A stretch of DNA of 64,000 nucleotides from positions 4,836,001-4,900,000 of the forward strand of contig NZ_CP133671.1 in assembly GCF_031326345.1 (NCBI RefSeq), in the 5' to 3' direction. The DNA is from Aureispira sp. CCB-E (GTDB lineage Bacteria > Bacteroidota > Bacteroidia > Chitinophagales > Saprospiraceae). Position 1 is the first letter of the stretch. The number at the start of each line of letters is the position of its first letter. Position numbers and translations under genes: made by a program. The notes beneath the pieces were generated by a model. That model was not told the DNA's origin, searched no databases, and saw nothing but the letters and a program-made list of their open reading frames with translations. Positions 55,201 through 64,000 of the stretch are shown here, piece by piece.

Positions 55201-58200
55201 TTTAGTATTGAACAGACGGTTTGGTTTTCTTTTGTCGCCCCCAATCATCCCGGCGCTAACACAACTGCCAATGTTACCATTTCTGTAGAATCTGATCCTG
55301 CTGGTGTTGGTAATACCGTTGATTTACAATTAGCTGTTTATGAGTCTAGCAATGGTACTTGTACCGGAAATATGACGTTATTAGAAAATGGCGATGCAGA
55401 CCCACTATTCAGTTTTGATGCTGATGTGAGTGTCACCTGCCTATATCCAGGACGACGATATTGGGTACAAGTAGACGGTTCTGCACTGAACTTGGAAGGC
55501 TATTTTCAAATAGAAGTACAAGACGATGGAGCTGGTTATCGCCCTCCTTATAATATTATTTGTAATGCTGAACCTCTAGGCGTTGTTCCCAATGGAGGTT
55601 CTATTAATAACAATATTGATTATACCAATCTTTGTTCAAATACCGAACCTGGCGAACCTACCCCTTCTGCATTTAGTGTTGATAAAACCGTCTGGTTTAC
55701 CTTTACAGCTCCCGCTTCTGGTAATGTAACCATTGATGCCCAAAACGACCCAAACAACATAGGGGACGAAATTGATTTACAATTGGCATTGTACTATTCT
55801 CCTAACAACACTTGCTCTGGTCCATTTTTAGAAGTAGACAGTGATTACGATATTTTTAACAAAGATGAATCATTGAGCGTAGATTGTTTAGAACCTGGCC
55901 GTTTGTATTTCTTACAAGTAGACGGCTCCAATGGTGCTTTTGGCGATGAAGACGGTTGGTTCACCCTTGAGATTCGAGATGACGGAGGTACAAGCAATTT
56001 CCCTTATAATAATGACATTTGTAATGCCTATAATTTTGGAATTCCCAATACAACACAAACACTCAATAGTGAATCCAATGTTTGCGCCAACATAGAACTA
56101 GGCGAACCTGGTGTTGGTAGCTATGCCACTCATACCGTTTGGTATCAATTTACAGCACCACCTTCTGGGCGTGTTGAAATTGATGTTACCTCAACCAACC
56201 TATTTCTTGGAATGGATCCAGAAGTCAGACTATTTTCTTCGTCTAACAATAGTTGTACGGGGGCATTATCACAAATAGAAAGTTCTACTTGGCCAACAGC
56301 TCTGATTACGGAAAACATAGAGGCAACTTGCTTGGTTCCTGGAAATGTTTACTTCATCCAAGTCGATGGCTCTGGGTTGGTCATCGAGGGTACGTTCAAC
56401 ATATCTATTGAAGATATGCACCCAAGTTATGGCACAGGAGTAGCAGGTGATCCTGAACCAGCTAATAATGCCTGCGATAGCGCTATTACACTAACCGTGC
56501 AATCTGAATCTTGCTTAAATGCCAATGGAACGTTCTCCCAATTAAACTATGGTTTACCAACCATTACTTATAACCCTGCTTTCGCACAAGGATGCGGAGG
56601 AAACTGCGGTGACACTTGGTATCAATTTACCATGCCAGCCTCTGGCAATGCAGTCATTGAAGGCAATGACGATAATGTTGGTGGTGGTATTTTAGGCGAT
56701 TTTTCTGAATTAACCGTTGTAGCTTATACGGGCACCTGTGGCAACCTGACGCCTATTGATTGCGATCAAGGAGGTTTGAGTAGCGATGTATCCTTTCAGG
56801 TTGCAGCTACTCCAGGCTCTACCGTTTGGCTCCAAGTATTCAATGAAGACGGAGACGATGATGAAGAAGACTATGAATTGTGTATTTCGGAAGGTTGTGG
56901 GTTTGATGACTGTTTGGATGCCTTGGCAATACCGATGCTGCCCAATGTTCCTTATTGCTTTAATACAGCTGGTGCAAATGGGGAAAATGTTTCGGGTGGT
57001 GCCCCTGGATATTTTGAATGTTCAGAAGGTGACAATCCCGAAAATTCAGTGTATTATTACTTTGTTTCGGATTGTAATGGCAGCGACGTAACGCTCAGTA
57101 TCATCAATGCTGTTTCTAATGGGAATTGTATTTTGGGTATTACACCAACCGATGGATTTAATATCTCTCTATTCCAAGATGCGACCCCCTGCGACAATAA
57201 CCCCGATACGCTTGTCGATTGCCAAACCTTTACAAGTTGTGACGTTCAACCTTTTAACTGGTCTCAAACCTATACTGGGTTATCTCCTAATACGCCTTAT
57301 GTCATTCAATTAGATGGTGGATTTGGTAGTTTGGGAGGTGATAATGTGGGAGAAATTATGATTACCACTACCACGGACCCTGTCCTAAATCCAGTATCAA
57401 CGCCTCTAAGTTGTTCTGGACTTAATGATGGTACCGCATCAGCAGTTACTTTAGGCGGCGTTGCTCCATATACCTTTAACTGGAGCAATGGTCGTACCGA
57501 TTCTACAATTACAGGGTTGGCAGCGGGAACTTATTTTGTTACGGTTACAGGTGTAAACGGCTGTTTTGATACTGCTAGTGTTGTTGTTGATAACGGCTTA
57601 TTACTAACTGCTTCTATTGCTAATACAATTGATGTAAGTTGTAGTGGCGATTGCAATGGACAAGCCTCTGTTGTGGCTATTGGAGGAAGTGTTGCCACTT
57701 CCTATACTTATTTATGGGATGCCGCCGCAGGAAATCAAACAACAGCAACAGCAACTGGTTTATGTGTTGGAAATTATACCGTTACGGTTTATGATGACAA
57801 CCTTTGTTTTGATACAGCAAATGTAACTATCAGCACACCAAATCCGATGACCATACAAGTAGATTCGATGACAACAGCATCCTGCAATGGAGTCTGTGAT
57901 GGTGCTGCTTTTGTTTCTACTACTGGTGGCTCTGTGGTAGGCAATTATAGTTACCTATGGTCCAATGGGCAAACAACCGCCCAAGCTACTGGACTGTGTG
58001 CAGGTGCTTACCGAGTAACGGTGACAGATGATAATAGCTGTTCGGATACCTTAAGCATCCTCATTACACAACCAACAAGCGTAACAGCATCTATTGCCAA
58101 TCAAACCAACATCAATTGTAACGGTGATTCGACTGGTTCTGTTCAAGTACTAGCAACCAACGGCACGCCAATTTACACATACAGTTTATATGATAATGTC

Positions 58201-61200
58201 GGCTTATTAATAAGCAGTTCTAGCAACACATTTAATAATTTACCAGCAGGAGATTACGGTATTTTGGTAGAAGATGCCAATAATTGCCAAGACTCTATAA
58301 CTATTGTGATTACTGAACCAAGCGCATTAACGGGAACGTTAATTGCCTCTTCTAACGTTAGTTGTTTTGGTAATAATGATGGTGAAATTATTGTTCAAGC
58401 GACAGCAGGTTCTGGCTTGGCTCCTTATCGTTACTCTCTTGATGGTATTAACTTTAGTAATAATGGAACATTCTTAAATCTTACGGCAAATAATTATACC
58501 GTTGTAATTCGAGATAGTAATAATTGTACCATTACAATTCCTGTTACCATTAGCGAACCAGCAGGCATTAACGTTGTTCTAAACGCTCAAACCATAGCTA
58601 GTTGTGGGGCTTGCGATGCAACCGCTACCATTACAGCCAGTGGTGGTGGTGGAAACTTTACTTACCTTTGGCCCAATGGAGAAACTACCGCAACTCCAAC
58701 AGCCCTTTGTGCAGGAACCAATACCGTTACGGTGACAGATGCCAACAATTGCTCTGCTACTTTAGCTGTTACGATTGCCAATTCCAACTCATTTGCAGTA
58801 ACACCAACAATAGACCAAATGATTACTTGTAATGGCGATTGTAATGGGGCGATTAGCATTGTTGTTCCGACAACAGGTACACCACACACATTCGCTTGGA
58901 ATACAGGAAATACGACCAATGCCCTTTCTAGCCTATGTGCAGGAAGTTATACCGCCACCGTCACCGATAATAGTGGCTGCTTTGTTGTAGAAACGATTAA
59001 TTTGGCAGAACCTGCTCCCTTAACAACCTTGGCAGCTCCTATTCAACCCGTTAGTTGCACAGGTCTTGCCGATGGTCAAGCAACAGCAACCCCTACTGGA
59101 GGGACGACTCCTTATAGTTATTTATGGGATAATGGAGAAACCAATCAAACAGCAGTACAACTCCTTGCAGGTTCTCATACAGTAACCGTTACCGACAGCA
59201 ACAATTGCACAACAAGTACTTCGGTTGTAATTCTAGAACCTAATCCTTTAGTTATTAGGATACAAAACACAACTGCTTCCAATTGTTCTTCGACAGGTTG
59301 TGATGGGACAGCAACGGTTACAGTAAGCGGCGGGCAAGCCCCTTATACCTACCTATGGTCGAATGGGAATACTAGCCCTACCCCTAACAATCTATGCCCC
59401 AACTTTAACCAAGTTACGGTAACAGATGCTAATGGATGCAGCATTGATACTAGCATACTAATTCCTGCTAATACTTCGTTGAACCTAAGTGTTATCAATC
59501 AAACAAGCCCTAGTTGCTTTGGTCATTGTGATGGTTCTATTGTTGTATCCGCATCGGGCGGGAACAGTAGTAGCCCTTACAACTTCACATGGAATGACCC
59601 GAACAATCAAACTACGGCTTTGGCAACAGGGCTTTGTGCAGGTGTTTATCAAGTAACTGTTGAAGATATAGATGGCTGTTCAGCTGCCATGGCAATTACC
59701 TTGAGCGAAACCGATTCTATTCAAATTGCAAGCTTGGTGAATGATGCCAACTGTTTTGATAGTAACGATGGTAGTATTACGCTTACTGTCAGTGGAGGCA
59801 CAGCCCCTTATTCGTATGCTTGGAGCAATGGCAACCACTCCGTTTCTAATCATAACTTAGGCCAAGGGGTTTATCAAGCCACTGTCACGGATGCCAATGG
59901 ATGTTCCGCTACTATTGAGGATTCCATTCATAGTCCTTCTCCTATTATTACCCATACTACTATTTTTACCCCATACAATGGGCAACAAATTTCTTGTGCC
60001 GATGGAAACGATGGAATTGCCATGATTAGTGCTTCTGGGGGAGTTCCTGGATATAGTTATCAATGGTTTAATGGCGAAACAACCGATACCATCACAGGCT
60101 TACAGGCTAGCACTTACCCCGTAACCGTCACAGATGCACAAGGTTGTACAGCCCTAGACAGTGTTACACTCATGCATCCACCACAAATTGTTATCACAAC
60201 TAACATCACCTCCAACTACAATGGGTATAATGTTAGTTGTCACGATGCCAACGATGGAACAGCGATAGTGAGTGCAACAGGTGGAACTGGTGCCTATAGT
60301 TATGTCTGGTCAGGAGGGCAAACCAGCACTACTGCCGTCGGACTTTCTAGAGGCACTTATGCTGTTACAGTAACAGATATTAATGGTTGTTGGACCATGC
60401 ACACCGATTCATTGACTGCTCCGCCTGCCCTTTCTGACACATTTATCGCCGTTCAAAATGCAAGTTGTTTTGGGGCTTCAGATGGGCAAGCCACGGTCGT
60501 AGTTTCTGGAGGAGTTCCTACTTATAACTTTGTATGGGATAACGGAGCAACTTCTTCCTCTGTCAATAACCTAGACTTTGGTATACATAGTGTTACCATT
60601 ACAGATAACAACGGTTGTACGGTCACAGATGATGTGAATATTTTCCAACCAACCGAACTGCACGCTACCATTACAGCTGTTCCAGCAATTTGTTTTGGAG
60701 ATAGTAGTGGTAGTGCAACTGTTACAGCAACAGGAGGCACTGCTCCTTATACTTATTTGTGGTCTGATGGGCAAAGCAGTTCAGCTGCAACCAACTTGCC
60801 GACTGGAGCTTATACCGTAACGGTAAGTGATGCCAATGCTTGTAGCGTTACAGCAAGTATTACTGTTTCAGAACCTAGTTCTATTGCAGCAACCATAAGT
60901 ATTAGTTCTAACTATAATGGTTCTCCAATTAGTTGCTTTGGAGCAACCGATGCGGAATTAACTGCTAGCACAACGGGAGGAACTAGCCCTTACAGCTATT
61001 TATGGTCTGATGGGCAAACCGATTCAATTGCAACAGGGCTAGGTGTTGGCAATTATGCCGTAACAATTACCGATAACAATGGCTGTATGGATAGTGCTAG
61101 TATAACCATCACTGCTCCTGGTCTATTACAGGCAACTGTAAGTGTTAGTTCTAACTATAATGGTGTTGATATCAGTTGTGTGGGTGCCAATGATGGAATG

Positions 61201-63303
61201 GCAACGGCTCTGCCAATCGGAGGAACAGCTCCATTTTCATACCTTTGGCCTGATGGGCAAACGACTGCTACCGCTACAGGCTTGGGACCACATACCTATT
61301 TTGTGCAGATAACAGATGCCAATGGCTGTTCTGATACTGCTCAAGTAAGTTTAACAGAACCTGCGCCAACCAACGTAGCGATCAACCTAATTAATCATGT
61401 TTCTTGTGCAGGTGGTCAAGATGCAGCCGCTGAAATTATTCCAATTTCGGGCACACCTACGTTTAGCTTTTTATGGGATGATGGAACAAGCACTGCTATT
61501 AATAACAACCTTGCGGTTGGTATGCACACTGCTACCCTAACGGATATGAATGGTTGTCAAGCAAGTGCTTCTATTGTTATAACAGAACCAACAACTATGT
61601 ATCTAATCAATAGCTCTACAACTCCCATTAATTGCCACGGTGGTAATAACGGAACAGCAAGTATTCAAATTGGTGGAGGTACAGCGCCATACACCTATCT
61701 TTGGTCAAATGGTCAAACGACTAGTACAGCTTCTAATCTAATTGCTGGTTTGTATACTGTAACGGTTACCGATAATAGTGGTTGTACGGCTACGTTCCAA
61801 GAAATTGTTACCCAACCTTCTCCACTAGGGTTAACCTTTACGAATATTATAGATATTGATTGCAATGTTAATCAAAATGGTTCTGCTACTCCCCTAGTTT
61901 CTGGAGGTACAACACCTTATTATTTCCAATGGAACAATACCTCTACTTACAATGATAGCATTCCAACCTATTTAACGTATGGGTGGAATACGCTTTTGGT
62001 AACAGATTCCAAAGGTTGTACCATCTTAGATTCTGTGTTCATCAATCATCCCAATCCTATTTTAGTGACTTCTACGAGTACTGATATTAGTTGTTTTGGA
62101 GCCAACGATGGAACGGCTGCTGTTAGTGCTACTGGTGGGACGCCTCCTTTAACCTACACTTGGTCCAATAGCCCCAGTGCTAGTAATTCTATTAGCGGTA
62201 TTGCTGCCAATTTCACGTTTTATTGTACCATAACTGATGCCAATGGATGTACTCATGTTGAATCATTTTTCTTGTATCAACCCGATGAACTACAGGCTAC
62301 TTTCACGCAAATTAGTAATGCAGATTGTAAAAATGGCAACAACGGAATGCTAACCATAGAAGCTCAAAATGGAACTGGTCCTTATATTTTTAGTTGGAGC
62401 AATGGAATACAAATAGTTGATCCTAGCAGTTCTACGGTAGGAAATCTAAGTGCGGGAACCTATGCTGTTACAGTAACAGACCAAAATGGTTGCTCTACTT
62501 CTTTGAATACGTTAATCACTGATCCTGCCCAACTATCTGGCACGGCTAGCGATGACCAATTGGATTGTTTTGGCGACACCGATGGGAAAATTGTGGCAAC
62601 TGCTGCTGGTGGAACGCCTCCTTATTTCTTCTCTTTGAATGGAGGGATTGTTCAAAATTCAGGCACATTTAGTGGTTTAGGAGCTGGCAACTATACTGTT
62701 GAAATCACAGATGCTAGTGGCTGTATCTTTACGACAAGCGCAACGGTTGCTGTTGCTGATTCTGTTGTTTTACGAGTTCCTGCCGATATGAGTATCAAAT
62801 TTGGAGAGACAGTACCACTATTTGTTCAGATGCCTGTTAATTCTCCAACTAATCCTGTTGTAACATGGACGCCCAATACTGGATTGAGTTGCGATACTTG
62901 TTATCAATTAACAGCACAACCATTTACTTCTACCCTATATACTGTCTCCATTACAGGAGATGAGGGCTGTATTAGTACAGCCGATGTATTCATAGAAGTT
63001 GATGAAGATAAAGGCGTCTATGTTCCAAACGCATTCTCTCCGAATGGAGATCGTACCAACGAAGTATTTATGCTCTATAGTTCTGGTTCTGTTGACAAAA
63101 TCGAAGAATTTATGATTTTTGATCGATGGGGGGAACTCCTTTGTCATCATAAAGATGGACGCCCTAATTATCCTGCCTATGGATGGGACGGAACTTTCTT
63201 AGGACAACCGATGAACACAGGCGTGTTTGTCTATTACATTCGAGTCCGTTATGTAGATGGTTCTACGGAGATTTTTAAAGGTGACTTGACTTTAATTCGA
63301 TAG
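52297..63303 (+). CDS. Giant SprB-repeat gliding/adhesion surface protein with T9SS type B sorting domain
   Basis: 3668 residues from ATG 52297 (MKVLLTFLLCPLLLCFSTTL, signal peptide); an upstream in-frame ATG at 52264 is less fitting. Order: N-terminal beta domain (to ~155); eight similar ~140-residue modules (ICNAxxLG..., GEP.P, DQTVWF.F.AP, IDLQLAVYESSNGTCTG, CL.PG..Y...VDGS, G.F.I) plus two diverged ones (to ~1690); about 23 SprB repeats (NVSCFGxNDGxATVxATGG, PYTYLWSNGQTT, G.Y.VTVTD.NGC; ~1700-3490); then the gliding motility-associated CTD (YVPNAFSPNGDRTNEVF, FDRWGELL, GWDGTFLGQPMNTGVFVYYI). SprB of Flavobacterium is a moving adhesin that drives gliding, and this is probably its counterpart. 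Many Cys pairs suggest disulfides. Confidence 0.93.
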   Translation: MKVLLTFLLCPLLLCFSTTLCSQVTLTVRINSGNSTTTCTDGFFGGAPEPHWRVEVAGQGYTTYPRRGICFTNPPNTQYNETFNCPNNYPANLQVCLRAFEDDGAACVVSQSCLEQICQNFATPTPGNAITYSLAVGGSSTANVNFTITATGSFNLPGSAYNTVCNAINLGTLNSNTTLGNSGLSNYGNYCADNIGEPNPWGGDNDQGVWFQFTTGAFPSAVIDIQAESDPQNFGDDIDLQLALYESSNGTCTGTLNLIDEEYQGLGLLNDEDMTVNCLSPNTTYFILVDGERTNVINTGGQEGFFGLQVVDGGILQAGDEICDAEFLGAVPNGGSVATPNLSRSNVCATNTNDPNPGAWASDQTVWFRFQAPPSGHVIIDADSDPLLPLSNDPIDLQLAVYGTSTGTCTGVLDFIASDYTPGLFGESMDVKCLTPGENYWVMVDGSPLNVDGIFDLTITDGGIFPAPNDLICDAIPLGQPAPGGTVGLIDQNNYCADNIFEPIPANWGNDQGVWYTFIAPPSGKVEIRLDNGGPFSSDNIDLQVAVYDLTGAVCTGVPTEIKSEHEGIGILWDEDMEVECLIPGREYWILVDGEGSLIDPDLQVGIFDIEVYGDPRDLASPYDDPCNALALGDPTGGSVGTSPITNHGSQNNFCATATGEPQPSGFTADQTVWYTFVAPSTGNVNINMNSDPIIGGTDPINLQIAVWETPGCTGPWREFVSGDDLLYDVDLDVYCLKPGEIYYIQVDGSPPVLLEGHEGYFDITITEIPSIPVAPNDSICNAIALGNPFAGTVGITNQHNLCADDLGDPTPSAFGTDQTVWYSFTTPATGGPYAVDINTTSSLPWPFGNQDAIDLQLAVFESSNNLCTGTLTEVESGYSLLDLFNESLNVPCLEAGKTYYVMVDGSFLDVQGYFDISISAATAVPIPTNDLICQHENLGVVPIGGSINNGNNYYNFCADVESGEPNPFSIEQTVWFSFVAPNHPGANTTANVTISVESDPAGVGNTVDLQLAVYESSNGTCTGNMTLLENGDADPLFSFDADVSVTCLYPGRRYWVQVDGSALNLEGYFQIEVQDDGAGYRPPYNIICNAEPLGVVPNGGSINNNIDYTNLCSNTEPGEPTPSAFSVDKTVWFTFTAPASGNVTIDAQNDPNNIGDEIDLQLALYYSPNNTCSGPFLEVDSDYDIFNKDESLSVDCLEPGRLYFLQVDGSNGAFGDEDGWFTLEIRDDGGTSNFPYNNDICNAYNFGIPNTTQTLNSESNVCANIELGEPGVGSYATHTVWYQFTAPPSGRVEIDVTSTNLFLGMDPEVRLFSSSNNSCTGALSQIESSTWPTALITENIEATCLVPGNVYFIQVDGSGLVIEGTFNISIEDMHPSYGTGVAGDPEPANNACDSAITLTVQSESCLNANGTFSQLNYGLPTITYNPAFAQGCGGNCGDTWYQFTMPASGNAVIEGNDDNVGGGILGDFSELTVVAYTGTCGNLTPIDCDQGGLSSDVSFQVAATPGSTVWLQVFNEDGDDDEEDYELCISEGCGFDDCLDALAIPMLPNVPYCFNTAGANGENVSGGAPGYFECSEGDNPENSVYYYFVSDCNGSDVTLSIINAVSNGNCILGITPTDGFNISLFQDATPCDNNPDTLVDCQTFTSCDVQPFNWSQTYTGLSPNTPYVIQLDGGFGSLGGDNVGEIMITTTTDPVLNPVSTPLSCSGLNDGTASAVTLGGVAPYTFNWSNGRTDSTITGLAAGTYFVTVTGVNGCFDTASVVVDNGLLLTASIANTIDVSCSGDCNGQASVVAIGGSVATSYTYLWDAAAGNQTTATATGLCVGNYTVTVYDDNLCFDTANVTISTPNPMTIQVDSMTTASCNGVCDGAAFVSTTGGSVVGNYSYLWSNGQTTAQATGLCAGAYRVTVTDDNSCSDTLSILITQPTSVTASIANQTNINCNGDSTGSVQVLATNGTPIYTYSLYDNVGLLISSSSNTFNNLPAGDYGILVEDANNCQDSITIVITEPSALTGTLIASSNVSCFGNNDGEIIVQATAGSGLAPYRYSLDGINFSNNGTFLNLTANNYTVVIRDSNNCTITIPVTISEPAGINVVLNAQTIASCGACDATATITASGGGGNFTYLWPNGETTATPTALCAGTNTVTVTDANNCSATLAVTIANSNSFAVTPTIDQMITCNGDCNGAISIVVPTTGTPHTFAWNTGNTTNALSSLCAGSYTATVTDNSGCFVVETINLAEPAPLTTLAAPIQPVSCTGLADGQATATPTGGTTPYSYLWDNGETNQTAVQLLAGSHTVTVTDSNNCTTSTSVVILEPNPLVIRIQNTTASNCSSTGCDGTATVTVSGGQAPYTYLWSNGNTSPTPNNLCPNFNQVTVTDANGCSIDTSILIPANTSLNLSVINQTSPSCFGHCDGSIVVSASGGNSSSPYNFTWNDPNNQTTALATGLCAGVYQVTVEDIDGCSAAMAITLSETDSIQIASLVNDANCFDSNDGSITLTVSGGTAPYSYAWSNGNHSVSNHNLGQGVYQATVTDANGCSATIEDSIHSPSPIITHTTIFTPYNGQQISCADGNDGIAMISASGGVPGYSYQWFNGETTDTITGLQASTYPVTVTDAQGCTALDSVTLMHPPQIVITTNITSNYNGYNVSCHDANDGTAIVSATGGTGAYSYVWSGGQTSTTAVGLSRGTYAVTVTDINGCWTMHTDSLTAPPALSDTFIAVQNASCFGASDGQATVVVSGGVPTYNFVWDNGATSSSVNNLDFGIHSVTITDNNGCTVTDDVNIFQPTELHATITAVPAICFGDSSGSATVTATGGTAPYTYLWSDGQSSSAATNLPTGAYTVTVSDANACSVTASITVSEPSSIAATISISSNYNGSPISCFGATDAELTASTTGGTSPYSYLWSDGQTDSIATGLGVGNYAVTITDNNGCMDSASITITAPGLLQATVSVSSNYNGVDISCVGANDGMATALPIGGTAPFSYLWPDGQTTATATGLGPHTYFVQITDANGCSDTAQVSLTEPAPTNVAINLINHVSCAGGQDAAAEIIPISGTPTFSFLWDDGTSTAINNNLAVGMHTATLTDMNGCQASASIVITEPTTMYLINSSTTPINCHGGNNGTASIQIGGGTAPYTYLWSNGQTTSTASNLIAGLYTVTVTDNSGCTATFQEIVTQPSPLGLTFTNIIDIDCNVNQNGSATPLVSGGTTPYYFQWNNTSTYNDSIPTYLTYGWNTLLVTDSKGCTILDSVFINHPNPILVTSTSTDISCFGANDGTAAVSATGGTPPLTYTWSNSPSASNSISGIAANFTFYCTITDANGCTHVESFFLYQPDELQATFTQISNADCKNGNNGMLTIEAQNGTGPYIFSWSNGIQIVDPSSSTVGNLSAGTYAVTVTDQNGCSTSLNTLITDPAQLSGTASDDQLDCFGDTDGKIVATAAGGTPPYFFSLNGGIVQNSGTFSGLGAGNYTVEITDASGCIFTTSATVAVADSVVLRVPADMSIKFGETVPLFVQMPVNSPTNPVVTWTPNTGLSCDTCYQLTAQPFTSTLYTVSITGDEGCISTADVFIEVDEDKGVYVPNAFSPNGDRTNEVFMLYSSGSVDKIEEFMIFDRWGELLCHHKDGRPNYPAYGWDGTFLGQPMNTGVFVYYIRVRYVDGSTEIFKGDLTLIR
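52774..56440 (+). repeat. Eight tandem ~140-residue modules within the giant protein
   Basis: Each starts near IC[ND]A..LG and ends VDGS...G.F.I. Pairs of Cys recur at fixed places. The fold may be a PPC/jelly-roll-like beta domain; not identified with certainty. Confidence 0.75.
57394..62760 (+). repeat. ~23 SprB repeats (77-residue mean) in the giant protein
   Basis: Regularly spaced SCFG.NDG / TVTD.NGC units, with variable sequences between them. Several carry the extension ISSNYNGxxISC. Confidence 0.85.
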
Positions 63304-63321
63304 TTTTTTTAATCATTATAC

Positions 63322-63364
63322 AACAGGCAATCTTTGACAAAAGGTTGCCTGTTTTCTTTTTTTA
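63322..63364 (+). terminator. Terminator of the giant gene
   Basis: 9-bp stem AACAGGCAA/TTGCCTGTT (63322-63330 with 63345-63353) followed by a T-rich run. Confidence 0.85.
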
Positions 63365-64000
63365 CAATTATTATTCTCTTCACAAGTATTTTTTTCTTTA
63401 CTTTAAACCGTTAATTCTAATTAAGAATCAATAAAATGGTGGTAAATTTTAGTAAACCACAACGTAGTAACAGAGCTTTTGTAAGGTCAATAAATTAATA
63501 GTTTGTTAACTATTATTCCCTAAAAAAGGTAATAATCTGTTAAAAATACACATAAAGGAATTGATACACCTCCCCAATAAATATCTAAGTAATACGTTAA
63601 TAGTGCGTAGAAGCATACAACTATTTCAAATCCCTTGTCCTTCTACTCCACAAAAACTGAAAATCATCGTATTTCCCCTTAAGCGTTTGTCTAGTTTTAG
63701 ACACTTTTGAACCTAAAAATTAAGAAAACAAATAAGCTTTTAGATATAAAACAATAACTCGTTAAAGCCATGTAGTTGTTTCGTAGCTAGCAAAGCATTA
63801 GCGGATGTTATTCATGTTGTAATGTTTTCTCAAGATTATACGTCTGAATCACTCAGATGCCTAAGTTGTACACAATATTTAATTAGATAACTTAATGAAT
63901 GTTATCGCAATACACCAAACATCAGTCATATCAATATGATTATCAACTATATTGCTAATAATTATTGAATATAATTGTAAGAACGTCCTTTTATTAAACA
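63365..64000. other. Gene-free 3' end of the window
   Basis: About 636 bp of AT-rich sequence with no supported frame. At 63750-63790 there is a weak match to the REP-like region 16388-16432 (TCGTTAAAGCCATGTAG...GTAGCTAGC). It may be the upstream region of a gene just outside. Confidence 0.5.

Overview
The window is AT-rich chromosomal DNA from a gliding member of the Bacteroidota. Type IX secretion (T9SS) C-terminal sorting domains, a giant SprB-repeat surface protein, FN3 and LRR surface proteins, genes without clear Shine-Dalgarno sequences, and Bacteroidota-type promoters (TTTG / TAnnTTTG) all support this. A Saprospiria-like organism (Saprospira/Aureispira type) is plausible, but that is inference.

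Layout. 1-2983: the 3' part of a di-heme cytochrome c peroxidase, then hemL. 3144-7772 (minus strand): a GT-C glycosyltransferase and a three-gene operon btaA-btaB-plcP, which reads as a phospholipid-to-betaine-lipid remodelling module. 8036-9407: two small unknown genes and a nested pair of intergenic repeats. 9425-12684 (minus): thiamine genes (a TenI/ThiE paralogue, ThiD, and a DUF3806-ThiE fusion) preceded by a class D beta-lactamase lipoprotein. 12770-26034 (minus): purine catabolism from xanthine to urate to allantoin (xdhA, xdhB, puuD, an LRR protein, allB). Its two xanthine dehydrogenase subunit genes are separated by about 5.8 kb holding three secreted T9SS cargo genes (one 21-residue LRR protein, two YadA-head/S74 proteins).

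26035-36300 is the most unusual part. It holds two paralogous class I terpene synthases, one cytochrome P450 with an atypical I-helix, and seven paralogous ~137-residue proteins of a STAS/SpoIIAA-like family scattered between and after them. The two terpene synthase genes share a conserved ~157-nt upstream element containing a small hairpin with a compensatory base change. I regard this as the best candidate for an undescribed system.

36379-43531 (minus) is a complete his operon (hisG-D-C-B-H-A-F-IE). Upstream is a 36-codon leader peptide with 11 histidines, a strong attenuator hairpin, and a near-perfect Bacteroidota promoter. 44219-50925 holds miscellaneous genes: a DJ-1/PfpI protein, small unknown genes, a predicted exported PEP/pyruvate-dikinase-like protein, an Old Yellow Enzyme and a pirin. 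51001-63303 encodes an FN3-like lipoprotein and a 3668-residue SprB-type adhesin. The last ~700 bp have no gene I can support.

No tRNA, rRNA, CRISPR array, transposase or prophage was seen. A REP-like palindromic repeat family recurs in intergenic positions (about 9318, 16405, 42636, 48521). All functional calls are from reading motifs and family resemblance; no searches were run.
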